Assembly (NCBI GenBank): GCA_032164295.1
Contig: JAJHTX010000015.1
Coordinates: forward strand, 1 to 43,145
Length of the DNA stretch: 43,145 bases
Origin: Inonotus obliquus
Lineage: Eukaryota > Basidiomycota > Agaricomycetes > Hymenochaetales > Hymenochaetaceae
Direction: 5' to 3'
Shown here: piece by piece, positions 9,745 to 21,320 of the stretch
Layout: each line of letters begins with the position of its first letter
How positions within the stretch are numbered: position 1 is the stretch's first letter
Notes under the pieces: generated by a model
Seen by the model: only the letters and a program-made list of their open reading frames with translations
What the model was told of the DNA's origin: nothing
Databases searched by the model: none
Program-made: the position numbers and the translations under genes

Positions 9745-10152
9745 ATTTGGAAAAGGAAAAGTAAATTCTTCTACCTAAACTAGTTCTTCTAAAATAAGCT
9801 TACAGTCTTCAGTTTAAAACTGTAAAGATCTAATTGTAGTTTATATAATTTTTAGCGTAAGACTCAAAATAAAAATAGTAATTTTATCACTAGTTTTTAG
9901 AGATAAATTTCTTAAGTTTAAAGAATCTAAAACTTTTCTAATTAAAATTTTAATTTCCTCTTTCTCTTTTCTAAAAATTAAGGTTTCTCTAAATAAAAAA
10001 AAAGTCGTTTCATTATTTCTGACAAAACATATATTTATTTAAATAAAACTACTTTCCAGTAAATCTGTTCTTTTGAAAAATTTATGTCTGTTTATTCTAA
10101 TCCTTCAATTATTTACACTACTAACTCTAAAAATAACCTCGTGTCGTTTCAT
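9745..10152 (-). pseudogene. dpo: dpo copy C, N-terminal remnant
   Basis: From ATG at 10152 the minus strand encodes MKRHEVIF, then after an in-frame TGA or TAA lesions RIRINRHKFFKRTDLL, NNETTFF, REKEEIK-like KEKEEIKILIRKVLDSLNL, and finally RTSLGRRIY near 9760. Each block aligns in order with residues 1-131 of copy A. Several stops and indels interrupt it. No exonuclease or polymerase part remains. Confidence 0.75.
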
Positions 10153-10692
10153 CTTGGTTACAAAAAATTTAATTTTTTATTTCTTGTCGAACGTCTAAAT
10201 TTTGTAAAACTAAGGACAAAATATTCAAATTTAATTTTAAATAAATTGTAGACTTTTAATTTCCTATGTGTGTCCTTTCCTAGAAACTATAGACTACTAA
10301 CCAGCTATAATTAGCAAAGATTATAATGCAAGCTTAGCACAAAGGTGCTTAGTCGAGATTTAGAGACTACAAAATATTCTACCCCCTTTTACCTTCCTTT
10401 ACTCCTTCTCTAGACTACGTGCAACTTAAATAATCAAGTTCGGGATAGTTCTATTCATATTGACTCGGAGGAATACTATAGGCGGGAAAAAACTTAACTC
10501 AAATCGAGTTTAACCTCGAAATGAAAATAGAAAGAGGGGGTAGAAAAGTAAAAGCAATATTTGTTTGTAAACACAAAATGTTGTTAAGACGAAAATATTT
10601 TAGCTAAAAAAATTTGTTTTTTTTGTTAGGCTTACTATTATTTTAATTTAATTTATATTAACTAAATATTATTAATATTAAAAAATTTTTTT
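10153..10692. other. Intergenic
   Basis: No gene seen. It holds several small hairpins, for example AACTC/GAGTT near 10496-10512, and a moderately GC-rich patch at 10380-10520. It lies upstream of dpo copy C but does not match the copy B/D leader. Confidence 0.4.
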
Positions 10693-11445
10693 TTAGCACA
10701 AATTATAATAAAAAAATACTGATAAGAAAAGAATAAAAATGTAAATATACAAATGTTTATAGAAAAAATCTATTAATTTATGTAATTCTTCAGTTTTACT
10801 CAAAGATTCGTAAGGTTTCAATTGTTTACGTATAAATGAAGGGAAATATATTGAATTGTTTATTTTATTATTTTTAAAAAAGTAAATTAATCTTATTATA
10901 ATTATATAACGTAAAATAAAAACTAAACAAACAACCATTAGTGAATATACCAAATATTTGATATTTTTATCTATAATCTTATAAAGATTATCAATTAAAG
11001 AGAATATTTATAAAGCACTAATACCGAATAAATTTACACTAAAAATAGTTCCTAAAACTATTAATATAATAAATAACCATTTCCAATTAAAATTTCTTGT
11101 CCCTTTAAAAACAAAAGCATTATCTTGGTCTAAAGGAATATTTTTTATATTTAATTGATCGCTTTTTAATATTTTAAATATGTGTTTAAATCTATGATAA
11201 GTAACATAGATATTATATATTAAAAATATAACTGCTATAATTATTGCAACTATATAAACAACTAGGGGAAATGAATATTGTTTAACTTTATATGTTATCA
11301 ATAATAAAGTACAGAATCCACCCAAAACTCTTAAAACTCTTATTATAGGATGTAATTGTAATTTTAATAAATTATCTGGTAAAGTCGGAGTTTCCCAACC
11401 TTTTTTAACACCAGTTAAAAATATTTTTAATATTTTTATTTTCAA
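10693..11445 (-). pseudogene. Chimeric membrane protein gene with one in-frame stop
   Basis: From TTG at 11445 there are 145 codons, a TAA at 11008-11010, then the same frame continues to 10693. The first part contains KKGWETPTLPDNLLKLQLH and RVLRVLGG, a type of conserved hypothetical protein I believe recurs in fungal mitochondrial genomes. From FKGTRNFNWKWLF (about residue 112) through the stop to FFYKHLYIYIF it aligns with the C-terminus of the 28870-30306 protein (FKGNKKFNWIWFL, ILRYI, KNKITNSVFMPSF). So the stop interrupts a region homologous on both sides. There are about five membrane segments. Function is unknown. Confidence 0.6.
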
Positions 11446-12053
11446 TTTTTGGTTTATATTTTTCTTTTTGCTTCCAATTGTCCGAGACCTTTTTATTATT
11501 TAATTTTTAATTTAAAAATAAATAATTTTAAACTATTATTATTAGAGGACAAATTTAAACTCTACTTTCAAATAAAAAAAACTATTTATAACTAAAACTG
11601 GTAATATCTGCTTTATCACTTTTTTTAGATAAAGGAATAAAACTCCCTTTTGTAAAATTAATAAATTTTATTTTTTATTTTTATCTTTTTTTTTTTTAGT
11701 AAAATTTACCTCAATACAGCATATTTTTATACCTTAGATTAATCAATAAAGGTTGTGTATTTAATTTATTGTTATTATATAAAAATTATAACCGAACCTC
11801 TAAAACCTAAAAAATGTTTAACAAATAAGTATTATTTAACTCTTGTAAAACATTTAAATTGTTTTTTGATTATAAGCCCTTTTAATTTCATTGGGTCGCC
11901 ATCCATTTTAAATAATTAAAACAAAAATTTTATTTTTAAATTTTATAAAAACTTTTTAAAACGGACAGCTATAGTATGCTAGTCATAGGGTGAAATAATT
12001 TTATTTTATTTTTTTTATTTTAAAATTCTTCTTTATTTTTTGTCTCTTTTATT
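11446..12053. other. Intergenic, AT-rich
   Basis: No gene seen between the accessory gene and trnI. It consists of T-rich and A-rich runs without a repeat I could pair elsewhere. Confidence 0.4.
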
Positions 12054-12124
12054 TAAGCCCAAGAAGATTTGAACTTCTACAGATTCCTCATCAAGAAATT
12101 ATTCTACCCTTAAATTATAGGCTT
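12054..12124 (-). tRNA. trnI: tRNA-Ile (GAU)
   Basis: Full cloverleaf on the minus strand: acceptor AAGCCTA/TGGGCTT with discriminator A, D stem ATTT/GAAT, anticodon stem ATTTC/GGAAT with seven-base loop TTGATGA (anticodon GAT), T arm AGAAG-TTCAAAT-CTTCT. Length is 71 bases. The G after the anticodon is unusual for an isoleucine tRNA, so the identity is less sure than the fold. Confidence 0.75.
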
Positions 12125-12479
12125 TTTTTATGGAAATTAAAATGAAATATAAATTTAAATATAAATATAAAATTAAATATAAATATAAATATAAATATAA
12201 CTATAATTATATAACAAAAATTTTAATTTAATTTTTATATAATTTTTATAGTCTTTATTCCTTTAATATAAAATTGTAAAGTTTGTGTTTTAAATATAAC
12301 ACAAAAGCTTAGTTTAAATTTTAATACAAAAAAAGCAAAATAAAAATTTTATTGTTTTTGTTTATTATTTTGTTTTTTTTCTTAAAAGTTTCACTTTTGT
12401 TTGTTACAATAGTTAATAATACTTATTTTATTAACAAAAGGTTTTAAAGTTAAATTTAAATTGTTGTGTGAATATCTTA
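12125..12479. other. Spacer with ATAAAT repeats
   Basis: Between trnI and the 3' end of rnl. An imperfect tandem of AAATAT/ATAAAT units lies at about 12144-12207. No gene seen. Confidence 0.5.
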
Positions 12480-13090
12480 ACATAAAGTCTTGTGATTAAT
12501 TAGTAATGCTAAACTAAATGCTTTTCAGCAGCTTTCATTTGCATCCTATCTAAGAAATGTTCTATTTCTTATCTTGATGATTGTTTCAAATTATAACGAA
12601 TTGCACCTTGCTGGTACCTGTTCTAATTTAAACAATCGTTAGTATCTAGGGGATAGATTCTTGCTTGATATACTTTCAGCACTTATCTACCATGTTTGTG
12701 GCTACCCAACTGTGCCAAATTATAAATAAAAATATTTCAAGGTAATAGATATATATAATGTTTATATATATTTTTAATCTATTAAAAAATAGACAATTAC
12801 CACACCAAATTTAATATAATAGTTTATTTATACATAAAACATATAAATAATAATTAAACTATTTACACAAAAAATATATTAAATTAAACTAACCCTAAGT
12901 CTATAGTAGACTCAGTACCAAACCAGAAATGACAAAGAGAATTATTTTTGGTTTTTACATTAAACTCGGTTTCAACAATTGGTACACTATGGAAACACAG
13001 CCTATTGATCCTTTCGTACTAGAAGGTCTCCCCCTTTTTACTAATTTTCCTCTCAGAAGATAGGGACCATACTGACTCACGTCGTATTAA

Positions 13091-14264
13091 CAATTGTGTT
13101 ATCGTAATGATTTTTATTCAATACTTCAGTAACTCACGCTACTGTTCAGACTATGTCATCACTAATAATAAGCTAAACTAATGTTTCGCCAATTACCAAT
13201 GCCGGATGTTCGTGTCAGGTTTATTGTTAGTGATACTCACCTGTTAGTCGTTGAACCTTCTTGATTTGTCAAATTCTACAAAACTTGTTCACTTAATCAA
13301 GCTTGGCTGCAAATTAACTAATTAAGTTTTCCTTGCAATTTATCCGGTTATCATTTTATTCTAAATATTCTTTTTTTGTTTTTAGTTTACTAAAAATAAG
13401 AAAACAAAAGAATAAAAAGGGGCTATACAGAAGTAAAAAAAACAATTTAAAAATATCTAAATACCATGTATTCCAGAAAAAACTATAAGCCTATTCTATA
13501 CAACATACTAGGTTCGAAATGAGGAGAAACAAATTTTCTCAACAAAGATAATTGTTTGATACCGAAGGTTAAAATCCATTGATCTTTTCGATCGTGTAAA
13601 ACTCCAACATAAATACCTAGGTTTTGTTTAATAGCAATAGCTAATCTTATTACATCTTCTTTACTATAACTATTAGTATAGATTCGAACTCTATTTCTAC
13701 TTTTATCAAAATTACCGTCCGTCATTATCAAATAAGCTAAAACAACAGGATTTAACAAATTTAAAATGTTTTGAGGAACGATTTTAACAAATTTACCTTT
13801 ATCCGCATTAAATTTATAGAACATATCAAAATATAGATTAAACACAGGTAAAGAAATTGTTTTTAACCTATAATTAATATAATTCTTATTTTTACCTTTA
13901 ATTTGAATAGCTTTAACTGGAGTTTTCATGAAAACTTGAAATAAATCACCAACACTTTCAGCAAATTGTTTATAATCTGTACCAAAACTCATTTCAAATC
14001 TACTATTACTTGTTAATGAAGACCGAGAAATAGAGCCGTCACCTAACATTAAACCAATTATTATAGAATGAAGTTTTTCTGGTAATGATTTTAATTCTTT
14101 AATGTTTAAATTATTCATAATATTTTATATTAGTTTTTATATTAATAGTGTCTAACGTGATTAAAAAAACAATTAATTTGTTTTTGTTTTTTTCACTAAA
14201 TTTTACTTATGTGTTTATTTTCTCACTTTTTTATTTAAAAAGGATTGTTAAAGAAAATAAGGCA
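13091..14264 (-). other. Group I intron in rnl (after about U2584, E. coli numbering)
   Basis: It sits between GAATTGGGT and TTAATACGACGTGAG, which are continuous in other LSU rRNAs, and ends in G as group I introns do. Core-like sequences are on the minus strand: AATTGCAAGGAAAAC (P-Q-like), TTCAACGACTAAC (R-like) and GACATAGTC (S-like), with exon-side pairing. A LAGLIDADG ORF lies in its 5' half. Splice points are inferred by comparison and may be off by one or two bases. Confidence 0.8.
13483..14118 (-). CDS. LAGLIDADG homing endonuclease (rnl intron 2)
   Basis: A 211-residue intact ORF. The two LAGLIDADG-type helices are IIGLMLGDGSI (about residues 20-30) and LAYLIMTDGNF (about 128-138), each with the acidic catalytic residue. 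The C-terminus HFEPSMLYRIGL is typical of the family (LAGLIDADG_2). It is expected to cut intronless rnl and spread the intron, and some relatives assist splicing. The frame starts with ATG inside the intron and is not fused to the exon. Size is usual for a single-chain two-motif enzyme. Confidence 0.92.
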   Translation of the reverse strand: MNNLNIKELKSLPEKLHSIIIGLMLGDGSISRSSLTSNSRFEMSFGTDYKQFAESVGDLFQVFMKTPVKAIQIKGKNKNYINYRLKTISLPVFNLYFDMFYKFNADKGKFVKIVPQNILNLLNPVVLAYLIMTDGNFDKSRNRVRIYTNSYSKEDVIRLAIAIKQNLGIYVGVLHDRKDQWILTFGIKQLSLLRKFVSPHFEPSMLYRIGL

Positions 14265-14348
14265 ACCCAATTCACGTACCCTTTTAATGGGCGAACAGCC
14301 CAACCCTTCCAAGCTTCTTCCCCCGGAGGATAGGATGAATCGACATCG

Positions 14349-15524
14349 CTATTAATCTTAAATTTTCAGTTAAGTTTAGATCATATCTTCAACCTGTACT
14401 TTGAATACAAAAAGTATAGCTCAGGTTTTTGGCGTGTGATCGTTGAGGGATTTTATGTTGTCATAAACTGCGTACATCTAAACATAAAACTTCCCTGCTG
14501 ATTGCTCAATCTTTAAAATTCTTACTTAAATTTAAAGTATTTAAAGCTTAAGAGGGTTCCAGCATATAGCCAATTTCTAAATTAATATTGCTATTAACTG
14601 TCCCCGATGTCAAAAAAGTCTTTTACACTGTCTACACCTGAATCTAATTTATTATTTTCAAATGGTACTACTTCATTAATTTTATATAACATAGAGTCGT
14701 GAAAATGTGAGTTTAACTCAGGTTTCAGCTGATCTAAATAACTTTTGCCTATATATATTCTTTCATAATAATTACCACCAGAACCTTTTTTGTTATGAAT
14801 AGAAGTGGTTATACCGAATTTGTTTTCTAAAGCAAATTTTAGTTTATTTATTTCTTCTGGCCTATAACTATCTGTACATAAGGTTACACCGCCTCTTTTT
14901 CTGTTAACTGCTTGACCGTCATCCATTATCCAAAAAGCTAAACTTCTTGAAGTCAGGTAATCAGCAATATTAACTGGTATTATTTTATTATTATTTATAT
15001 CTAAAAATAAATCGGCTAAAGGTTTAAGTTCTTCTAAGGATTTTGTTCTAAAATAAACCGATTGATTTATAACATTATATCTAGAATCTTTCCTAGAGTA
15101 ACTTGTAGGTTCTTCTAAAGCCAAATTTTCTTGATTAACTAAGTTATATAAATGATTTAAGTAATCATTTTTTTTAATAGATTGTTCAAAAGTAATAAAC
15201 GCTTTATTTAACCCAGTTCTACCTAGATGAGCATCTCCTAATATTGTTCCTATTAACATTTCTTTAATTATATTTGTCATAATAAAAAAATTTATTAATT
15301 TTTAATTTTTAAAAATTCCTCTTGCTTAACAGTTTGTTAAGGTTATATGAAGGAACTATCTCTGTTTAATATACAATTTACAATTAAACAAAATAGTTAC
15401 AAACTATAAAGATGAGATATTGCCTATCAATCTATTTGATATTGGTTTGAACAACACAAAATATATTATTGGGTTTTATAAAAACTAAATTATTAAGTGT
15501 TATTTGTTACTTTTTTTTTTCTCA
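14349..15524 (-). other. Group I intron in rnl (after about U2500, E. coli numbering)
   Basis: It interrupts GGCACCT and CGATGTCGATTC and ends in TTAATAG. Core-like blocks are GAGCAATCAGCAGGGAAG, CCTCAACGATCACACGCC and GAAGATATGATC. The 5' part carries TATCTC (RC of 15414-15419) and GAGATA (RC of 15357-15362), which pair and match the leader of dpo copies B and D. Encodes a LAGLIDADG protein. Confidence 0.8.
14594..15280 (-). CDS. LAGLIDADG homing endonuclease (rnl intron 1)
   Basis: A 228-residue intact ORF from ATG at 15280. Motifs are LIGTILGDAHLGR (about residues 9-21) and LAFWIMDDGQAV (about 114-125); the C-terminal block HFHDSMLYKI is family-typical (LAGLIDADG_2). It is expected to recognise the uninterrupted rnl sequence around GGCACCTCGATGTCG. 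A short tail (about 25 residues) after the family domain is acidic. The 5' leader in the intron has the TATCTC/GAGATA pairing also found before dpo copies B and D. Confidence 0.93.
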   Translation of the reverse strand: MTNIIKEMLIGTILGDAHLGRTGLNKAFITFEQSIKKNDYLNHLYNLVNQENLALEEPTSYSRKDSRYNVINQSVYFRTKSLEELKPLADLFLDINNNKIIPVNIADYLTSRSLAFWIMDDGQAVNRKRGGVTLCTDSYRPEEINKLKFALENKFGITTSIHNKKGSGGNYYERIYIGKSYLDQLKPELNSHFHDSMLYKINEVVPFENNKLDSGVDSVKDFFDIGDS

Positions 15525-18480
15525 AGGTGCCAAACAGCCGGGACAATGTGTACTCTCGCCGGCTATCAGCCTGTTATCCCTAGCGTAGCTTTTATCAAAT
15601 GATCCCCGTCTATTCCATTTTATAGCGAGGGGTCACTATGCCCTACTTACGTATCTGGTCGACTTTTAGGTCTTTCAGTTAGATATGCTTACCGCCATTA
15701 TACTATACGCAACCTTTACACTGGTTGATTGATCTCCATTCGATTTCTAGCTATACCTTAAAAATTTTGTTTGTTTTATATGTGAAGGTTAAATTTAAAA
15801 ACAGATGATTAGTTATAAACTAATTAATCTTTTTAGTGTGCAATACTATTATTATTATTAAATAATAATATTGTAATAATTGTTGTTTTTAAAACTGTGG
15901 ATGTACTTTGCTACTTTATTAAAGACGACCGCCCCAGTCAAACTGCCAATTAGTCAATTATCCCAAATAAAAAAAAAGGTAAACACTGACCCAATTCCAA
16001 TCTGGAGGTTTCCACCACCCTTACGGGTTTACGTCTATCGACATACCTAATCACTATTGATTAGAATTGTTCTAGATCAGCATATTAACTAACTACAGTA
16101 AAGCTGCATAGGGTCTTCCCGTCCCACTGAGAGTAACCAGCATCTGCACTGGTAATTCAATTTCACTGAGCAAGTTGTAGAGACAGTGAGACCTTCGTTA
16201 CATTATTGATACCGGACCACATTTAATGGCCAATTGATTTCGCTACCTTAGGATCCTCATAGTTAAGACCGCTATTAACCAGATTTTCAATTAGTAACAG
16301 TTACCTATTACCTCTTTTATATTAATGGCATCGAGCAAATTTCAGAACGTATACTATGATTTTAATCATTGCACATTCTTGTGTTTTTAGTAAACAGTCG
16401 AGGCCTCCGATTTTGTGCCACCAATTTCAAATAATATATCATGGCTGACTTTATTGTTTCCCACTCAACAACCTTCTTAGATTTAAGAAAGATTAGAATT
16501 AGGGATAATCACTAATCTAGTATTAACTACAAGAATTAACATAGTATAATGACCAAGTTGGAACAATAAATCGATAATAGACTTATTCCCCTTATTCAGG
16601 AGCAAAGCTAAGCTTTGCGAGAAAAAGTTAAAACCGAAAATTATTTTATTTGGTTCCTCTTATCGTCTAACTTTTGAGGACAACTTGCCGAGTTCCTTTA
16701 CAACTTTTAGCTCTACGCCTTAGTATTCTCTACCTACGAACCTGTGTCGGTTTAGGGTACGGTAGTTCTTTTAACTTAAGTTTCATTATTATTTTATCAC
16801 CTAAATATAACAATTAACATTAAAAACTTAAACTAAGAATAATTTAAGTCCAATTATTAAAAATTGTAACTTACTTTTTAATATAAAAAAAATTCTTAAG
16901 AAGTGATTTCTTTTCTTGGTCCAATCTTCCATTAAGACAAAACTATCACTACCTCATCAGCCAGAACTTTGGTTCTGCACCTTAGAGACCCGCATTTAAC
17001 ATAAGTTGGTTTAAACCTTACTTACAACCCTTTCGTATTCGGCGAGAAGTATTAAAACTTCTTTTTACGTTACTCATGTCAGCATTCTCTCTTCAGTTCG
17101 TCAATCACAATGAAACACTGTGTATCTTCCGTTCCTGAATGTTCTTCTACCTAAATTAAAAAATAAATAAAAACAAATATTTTTTAACCAACACGTTATC
17201 GGTTGATTATTTAAGACCCGTTAAATTTTCAGTGCCACAATCTAAAGTGCTGCTGCGTTGTTACAACGATCATTAAAAGTAGCGACTACCAGGCTCACTT
17301 TACAGCTGCTTACAATTTGGGACATCCTTAATTTCACTTAATAATCATTTGGGACCTTAAAGCGTGTTCTCGACTGTTTTCGTCTTGACTACCCAACTTA
17401 TCATGAGCAGTCTGAATATCCAACATCAATTTATGTACTTCCGAGTTTAAATTCCATTGGTAAGATTTACTAGATCCCCGCAACCTAAACGCATAATATT
17501 TTAAAACTTTACAATTTTTAAAAACAGTAAAGAGAATATTACTTGTTCGGAATTTCCGTGCTGTACCTCCATAAATCTAATTGGATGTCATACTTACATA
17601 TGTTTCGAAGAATACCAGCTAGCACTAGATTAGATTGGCATTTCACCGCTTTTCAGAGCTCATCGGAGAATTCTGCAACATTCACCCGTTCGATCCTTAT
17701 TAATCTGGCTCTGAAAAGATCATCTAGCTTCGGGTCTAATAGAAATAACTTACCCAACACTATAGATTAGAAAATAACAACTTACATTAATAATTTATAC
17801 AAATTAAATTTATAAAATTTTACATAAGGTGTTACTCTTTTTTAATTAAATTAAATTAAAAACAAATTGTAAAAGAAATTATTTTACAATCCTAAATTAG
17901 TTTAGTCGCTTTCGCTAAGGCTTTTAACCTTGCTATTCCTATTAACTTGCTGACCCATTATGCAAAAGGTACGCCGTCATTGTTTTATTTTAATTTCGGC
18001 TGCTTATAGAGTTACTAATTCAATATCTATTTCAATAATTTTATATTATACTTTTTCACATGTTCCTTTACAGTACTATTCACTATCGCTAAATTTATAA
18101 TACTTAGCCTTAGAGGATGGTTCCCCTATATTCCGACAAGTTTGCTCTCATCGTACTTTGTTTAATTATTACCTATTTGAAGATAGGCTTAACTAGTTAC
18201 ATTTAAAAAGTTACAGGACTATGGTTTTTACCTTCTTTGGTACACTTATTATTCTTTATAGTTAAACAAAAAGAAATTTTTATTTTTTTAAGTGTAAGTT
18301 TTCACTTATTAAACATAACAGGCTAATCCGATTTCACTCACCATTACTCTCGGAGTCTCGGTTGATTTCCTTTCCTTTCCTTACTAAAATGATTTACTTC
18401 AGGAAGTATTAAATAAAAGGTTTCCCTTAGGACTGCCACTTAATATATGTAGCATTAGGCTTTTGCCTCCTTATTTATAA

Positions 18481-19700
18481 ATTTGCTAATTATCCTTAAT
18501 AACCCCTTTGAAATACTTAATTATTAAATATAATTAATAATTTTGATGTTAGTTTCTATATTACACATCGATACTTTTATAGTAAAAAGTTGTAAAACTA
18601 AAAAAGCAACACTTAAAAAGTAGTTTTAAAATTTAAATTGTAACAAATTTAAAAATTTCACAAAATTTAGACTTTAAAAATAGAATTTTAACAAAATTCT
18701 CAAAAGATTGAATTTATACCAAAAAAAGAGTAAATAATTTAATATTAAATTCAAATTATTAATAAAACTATCAAAATTTTTGGCTTTAAGACCAAAAAGA
18801 GAAAAGTTTTATCAAAATTATAGGGTGCAAAATCAAAAAAAGTCGATTAAATTATTAAAAGTTTTGATTTTTATTTCAAATTGTATCTAATTATTGGTAT
18901 TCAAGACCAAATTATTTAATATTTTATCAAAACTTTGAGTTCTAAGTTCAAATTTATTGTTTTTAAGATCAAAATTTTAATTAATTTATCAAATTTATTG
19001 TTTTTAAGTTCAAAATTTTAATTAATTTATCAAAATTACTGTTTTTAAGATCAAATTTATGGTTTTCAAGACCAAATTATTAAATTTTAAGATCAAAAAG
19101 AGAAAATTTTTATCAAACTTTTGATTTCTAAGACCAAATTTATTGTTTTCAAGACCAAACTTGTAGATTAATTTATCAAATTTAATGTATTCAAGACCAA
19201 ATTAGGGGATAAATTTTAGGTAAAATAAAGATTTTAGCTCTAATAGTTAAAAGTACGATCGCACGTATAATTCAACTAATAAATACTTTAAGTATTTCAA
19301 ATATAAAAATTTTGAAAAAAAAAGAAAATTTTTTTATATTTTTATTAAGGTAATCCTCTAAAATACCTTAAGGTAAATATCTTGACCAAAGCAGAGATAT
19401 ATATAATATATATATGTTTTCATATTTATGATTGTAATTTATATTATTAATTAACAATAAAAAGGATAAAGCAAATATTAACAAGAGATAAGGGTTAAAT
19501 TTGTAACAATTATTTATTAATTAAAGATACTTTTTTATTTTCAAGATTAATCTTAAATTTATATTTATATTCATATTTATTTTTAATAAAAAAAAAATTT
19601 TTTATATTTAGATATTTATTAGACAACTTTATTTTAAATATTTTTATTTTTCAATTTAGGAATAATTATTTTTATTATTATTTATATTAAATATAATTAA
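18481..19700. other. Spacer upstream of rnl
   Basis: No gene seen. The central part (18770-19206) is the repeat array listed next. The remainder is AT-rich with a TATATA run near 19395-19415. Confidence 0.5.
18770..19206. repeat. Degenerate tandem repeats with AAGAnCAAA core
   Basis: About a dozen irregular units of 25-45 bases containing TTTTTAAGATCAAA, TTTCAAGACCAAAT or TTCTAAGTTCAAA, often followed by TTAATTTATCAAA. Two units, near 18958 and 18999, are nearly identical. Period is variable, as in decayed satellite DNA. Confidence 0.65.
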
Positions 19701-21320
19701 TTATTGTATCACAGATAATATATTATATAAAGAAATTACTATTCCACAATTAAAAATTATTAAACAAAATAATATAAAAAAAATCCAAAAATTAGCAGTT
19801 TTTCTCCAAATATTAACATAAAAATTTAAAAATTTGTGAATATATTTCCCTAAAGGAAAACTTAAAGTTTTATCAAAATTAATATTATTATCAATAATAA
19901 CTTTACAACTAAAAATAAAAACTAACATAATAAGTAAATATAAAATAATAAAGTGAAGTAATAAATTAACTTGAATTAATTCATTAATTGATTGAAGGAA
20001 AGGCGAATTTAATAAATCCCCTTTTTCTAAAGGACTGTTAATAAAATTATCGAACCAATTAGGATTTGTTCTTTCTAACTCTTCTACTACACGAGAACTT
20101 TCAGCTTTATTCATTTTTACAAAGATTTCTTGTGAGTCATTTGTTTTGTTAACTGTATAACTAGATACTTGATTTATTTTAGATAAACCAGAATCATTCA
20201 ACCACTTATTAATAATAGCTTTTCCTTCTTCATTTTTAAGTAAATTAGCTGTAGTAGAGTCTTTATCCGAAAGTTCAAATACAACTCTAAATTTACTATT
20301 TACTGACACTCCATCTGAAGGTGTTGGGATATATTTTGTAACAGCAACATATGTTGCTGTAAAACCAGTACTAGTGGCACCTATTACACCAATCTTAGGC
20401 ATTAAACTTAAATTACTTCCAAATTTAGCAACTAATCCTGCTGCAATTCTAGCACTAGCTGAAAACACAGCAGCAGATCCTAATTGAGTGATCAATAGTT
20501 TAATGAATTCACCGCTAAAGACTAATTCACCATCCCCACGGTCAACAATTACCTTAACATTATCAAGTAATATAATACTAGAACTTAAATAATTAATAAT
20601 CAAAAAACTAACCATAAATGGTATAATAATATATAAATGTCTATTATCATTAAATTTATTAATAAATTTTGCCTTCATATTTACACCAAATAAATTCAGC
20701 GTAACTGAATAAAATAAAATAAAATTTAAAATAAACGAAAATATAAATATAATTAATCCATTTAATAATAAACTTAATAAGAAATTATTTGTAGCGATTA
20801 CAGATACGTAATTTAAACCTTTCAATTCAGTTATAAACTGTTTAGTTATTTCGGTTAAATTAAAATCAGAAACTGAAATGGGGTAAGCTAAATTAATAAA
20901 CTTAAATACAGAGTTAGAAGCTTGAGAAGAATAAAATCTTCTAGCTAAGCTGGTTCTTCTGAGAGAAGAGTAAAATCTTCTACCGTATGCTTTAAAACTA
21001 TTTTGGTAGTTAAAATAACTCTCAGAGTCTGATTCAGTATAAAAAATAGTTATCCTATCTCTAGTTTTTAAAGATATATTGTTTATAGCTAAAGAATCAA
21101 TAAGATTTCGAATTAAAGTATTAATTTCCTCTTTAACTGTTCTATTTATAAAGGAATCTTTAACTAATATAGTCACTTCCTTTCCGCTGTTTAAGCTTAT
21201 ACTTAATTTAATGAAACTACTTTTCAACAAGTTAGTTCTTTTGAAGAAGTTTAGAATATTTCTTCTAATTAATGGATTAGTCACCTCAGGTGATCTAAAT
21301 AAAATATCGTGTCTTTTCAT
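19701..21320 (-). CDS. Chimera of dpo N-terminus and membrane protein (copy D)
   Basis: An intact frame of 539 residues from ATG at 21320, chosen because MKRHDILFR matches copy A; the frame is open 25 codons further upstream. Residues 1-177 are the dpo terminal-protein-like region (with RFYS at 115-118 and 128-131) up to KGLNYVSVIA. From residue 178 it is an unrelated membrane protein, not an exonuclease: helices at about 180-205 and 228-248, a Gly/Ala-rich stretch (SASARIAAGLVAKFG, GVIGATSTGFTATYVAV), a soluble part with NKTNDSQEIFVKMNKAESS, then two C-terminal helices around SFPLGKYIHK. The soluble part and C-terminus are shared with 31371-32016. It lacks all polymerase motifs. Function is unknown. 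Confidence 0.75.
   Translation of the reverse strand: MKRHDILFRSPEVTNPLIRRNILNFFKRTNLLKSSFIKLSISLNSGKEVTILVKDSFINRTVKEEINTLIRNLIDSLAINNISLKTRDRITIFYTESDSESYFNYQNSFKAYGRRFYSSLRRTSLARRFYSSQASNSVFKFINLAYPISVSDFNLTEITKQFITELKGLNYVSVIATNNFLLSLLLNGLIIFIFSFILNFILFYSVTLNLFGVNMKAKFINKFNDNRHLYIIIPFMVSFLIINYLSSSIILLDNVKVIVDRGDGELVFSGEFIKLLITQLGSAAVFSASARIAAGLVAKFGSNLSLMPKIGVIGATSTGFTATYVAVTKYIPTPSDGVSVNSKFRVVFELSDKDSTTANLLKNEEGKAIINKWLNDSGLSKINQVSSYTVNKTNDSQEIFVKMNKAESSRVVEELERTNPNWFDNFINSPLEKGDLLNSPFLQSINELIQVNLLLHFIILYLLIMLVFIFSCKVIIDNNINFDKTLSFPLGKYIHKFLNFYVNIWRKTANFWIFFILFCLIIFNCGIVISLYNILSVIQ

Larger units (their letters stand above)
12480..18480 (-). rRNA. rnl: Mitochondrial large-subunit rRNA with two group I introns
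   Basis: Read on the minus strand. Landmarks in order are GGGATAACAGGCTGAT (near 15580), GGCACCT|CGATGTCG split by intron 1, GGGTTGGGCTGTTCGCCCAT (near 14290), GTGAGTCAGTATGGTCCCTATC (near 13070), the sarcin-ricin loop AGTACGAAAGG (near 13015) and GCTGAAAGTATATCAAGC (near 12670). The gene ends are approximate (within about 100 bases). Exons: about 18480-15525, 14348-14265 and 13090-12480. AT-rich expansions interrupt the exons. The rRNA forms the ribosomal peptidyl-transferase centre. Confidence 0.92.

Noticed and set aside
17543..17770. 75-codon + strand open frame
   Set aside because: It lies within rnl on the opposite strand and its sequence is explained by rRNA conservation.
18770..19206. 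CRISPR-like array
   Set aside because: Units are irregular in length and degenerate, spacers are not unique, and the context is fungal mitochondrial DNA.
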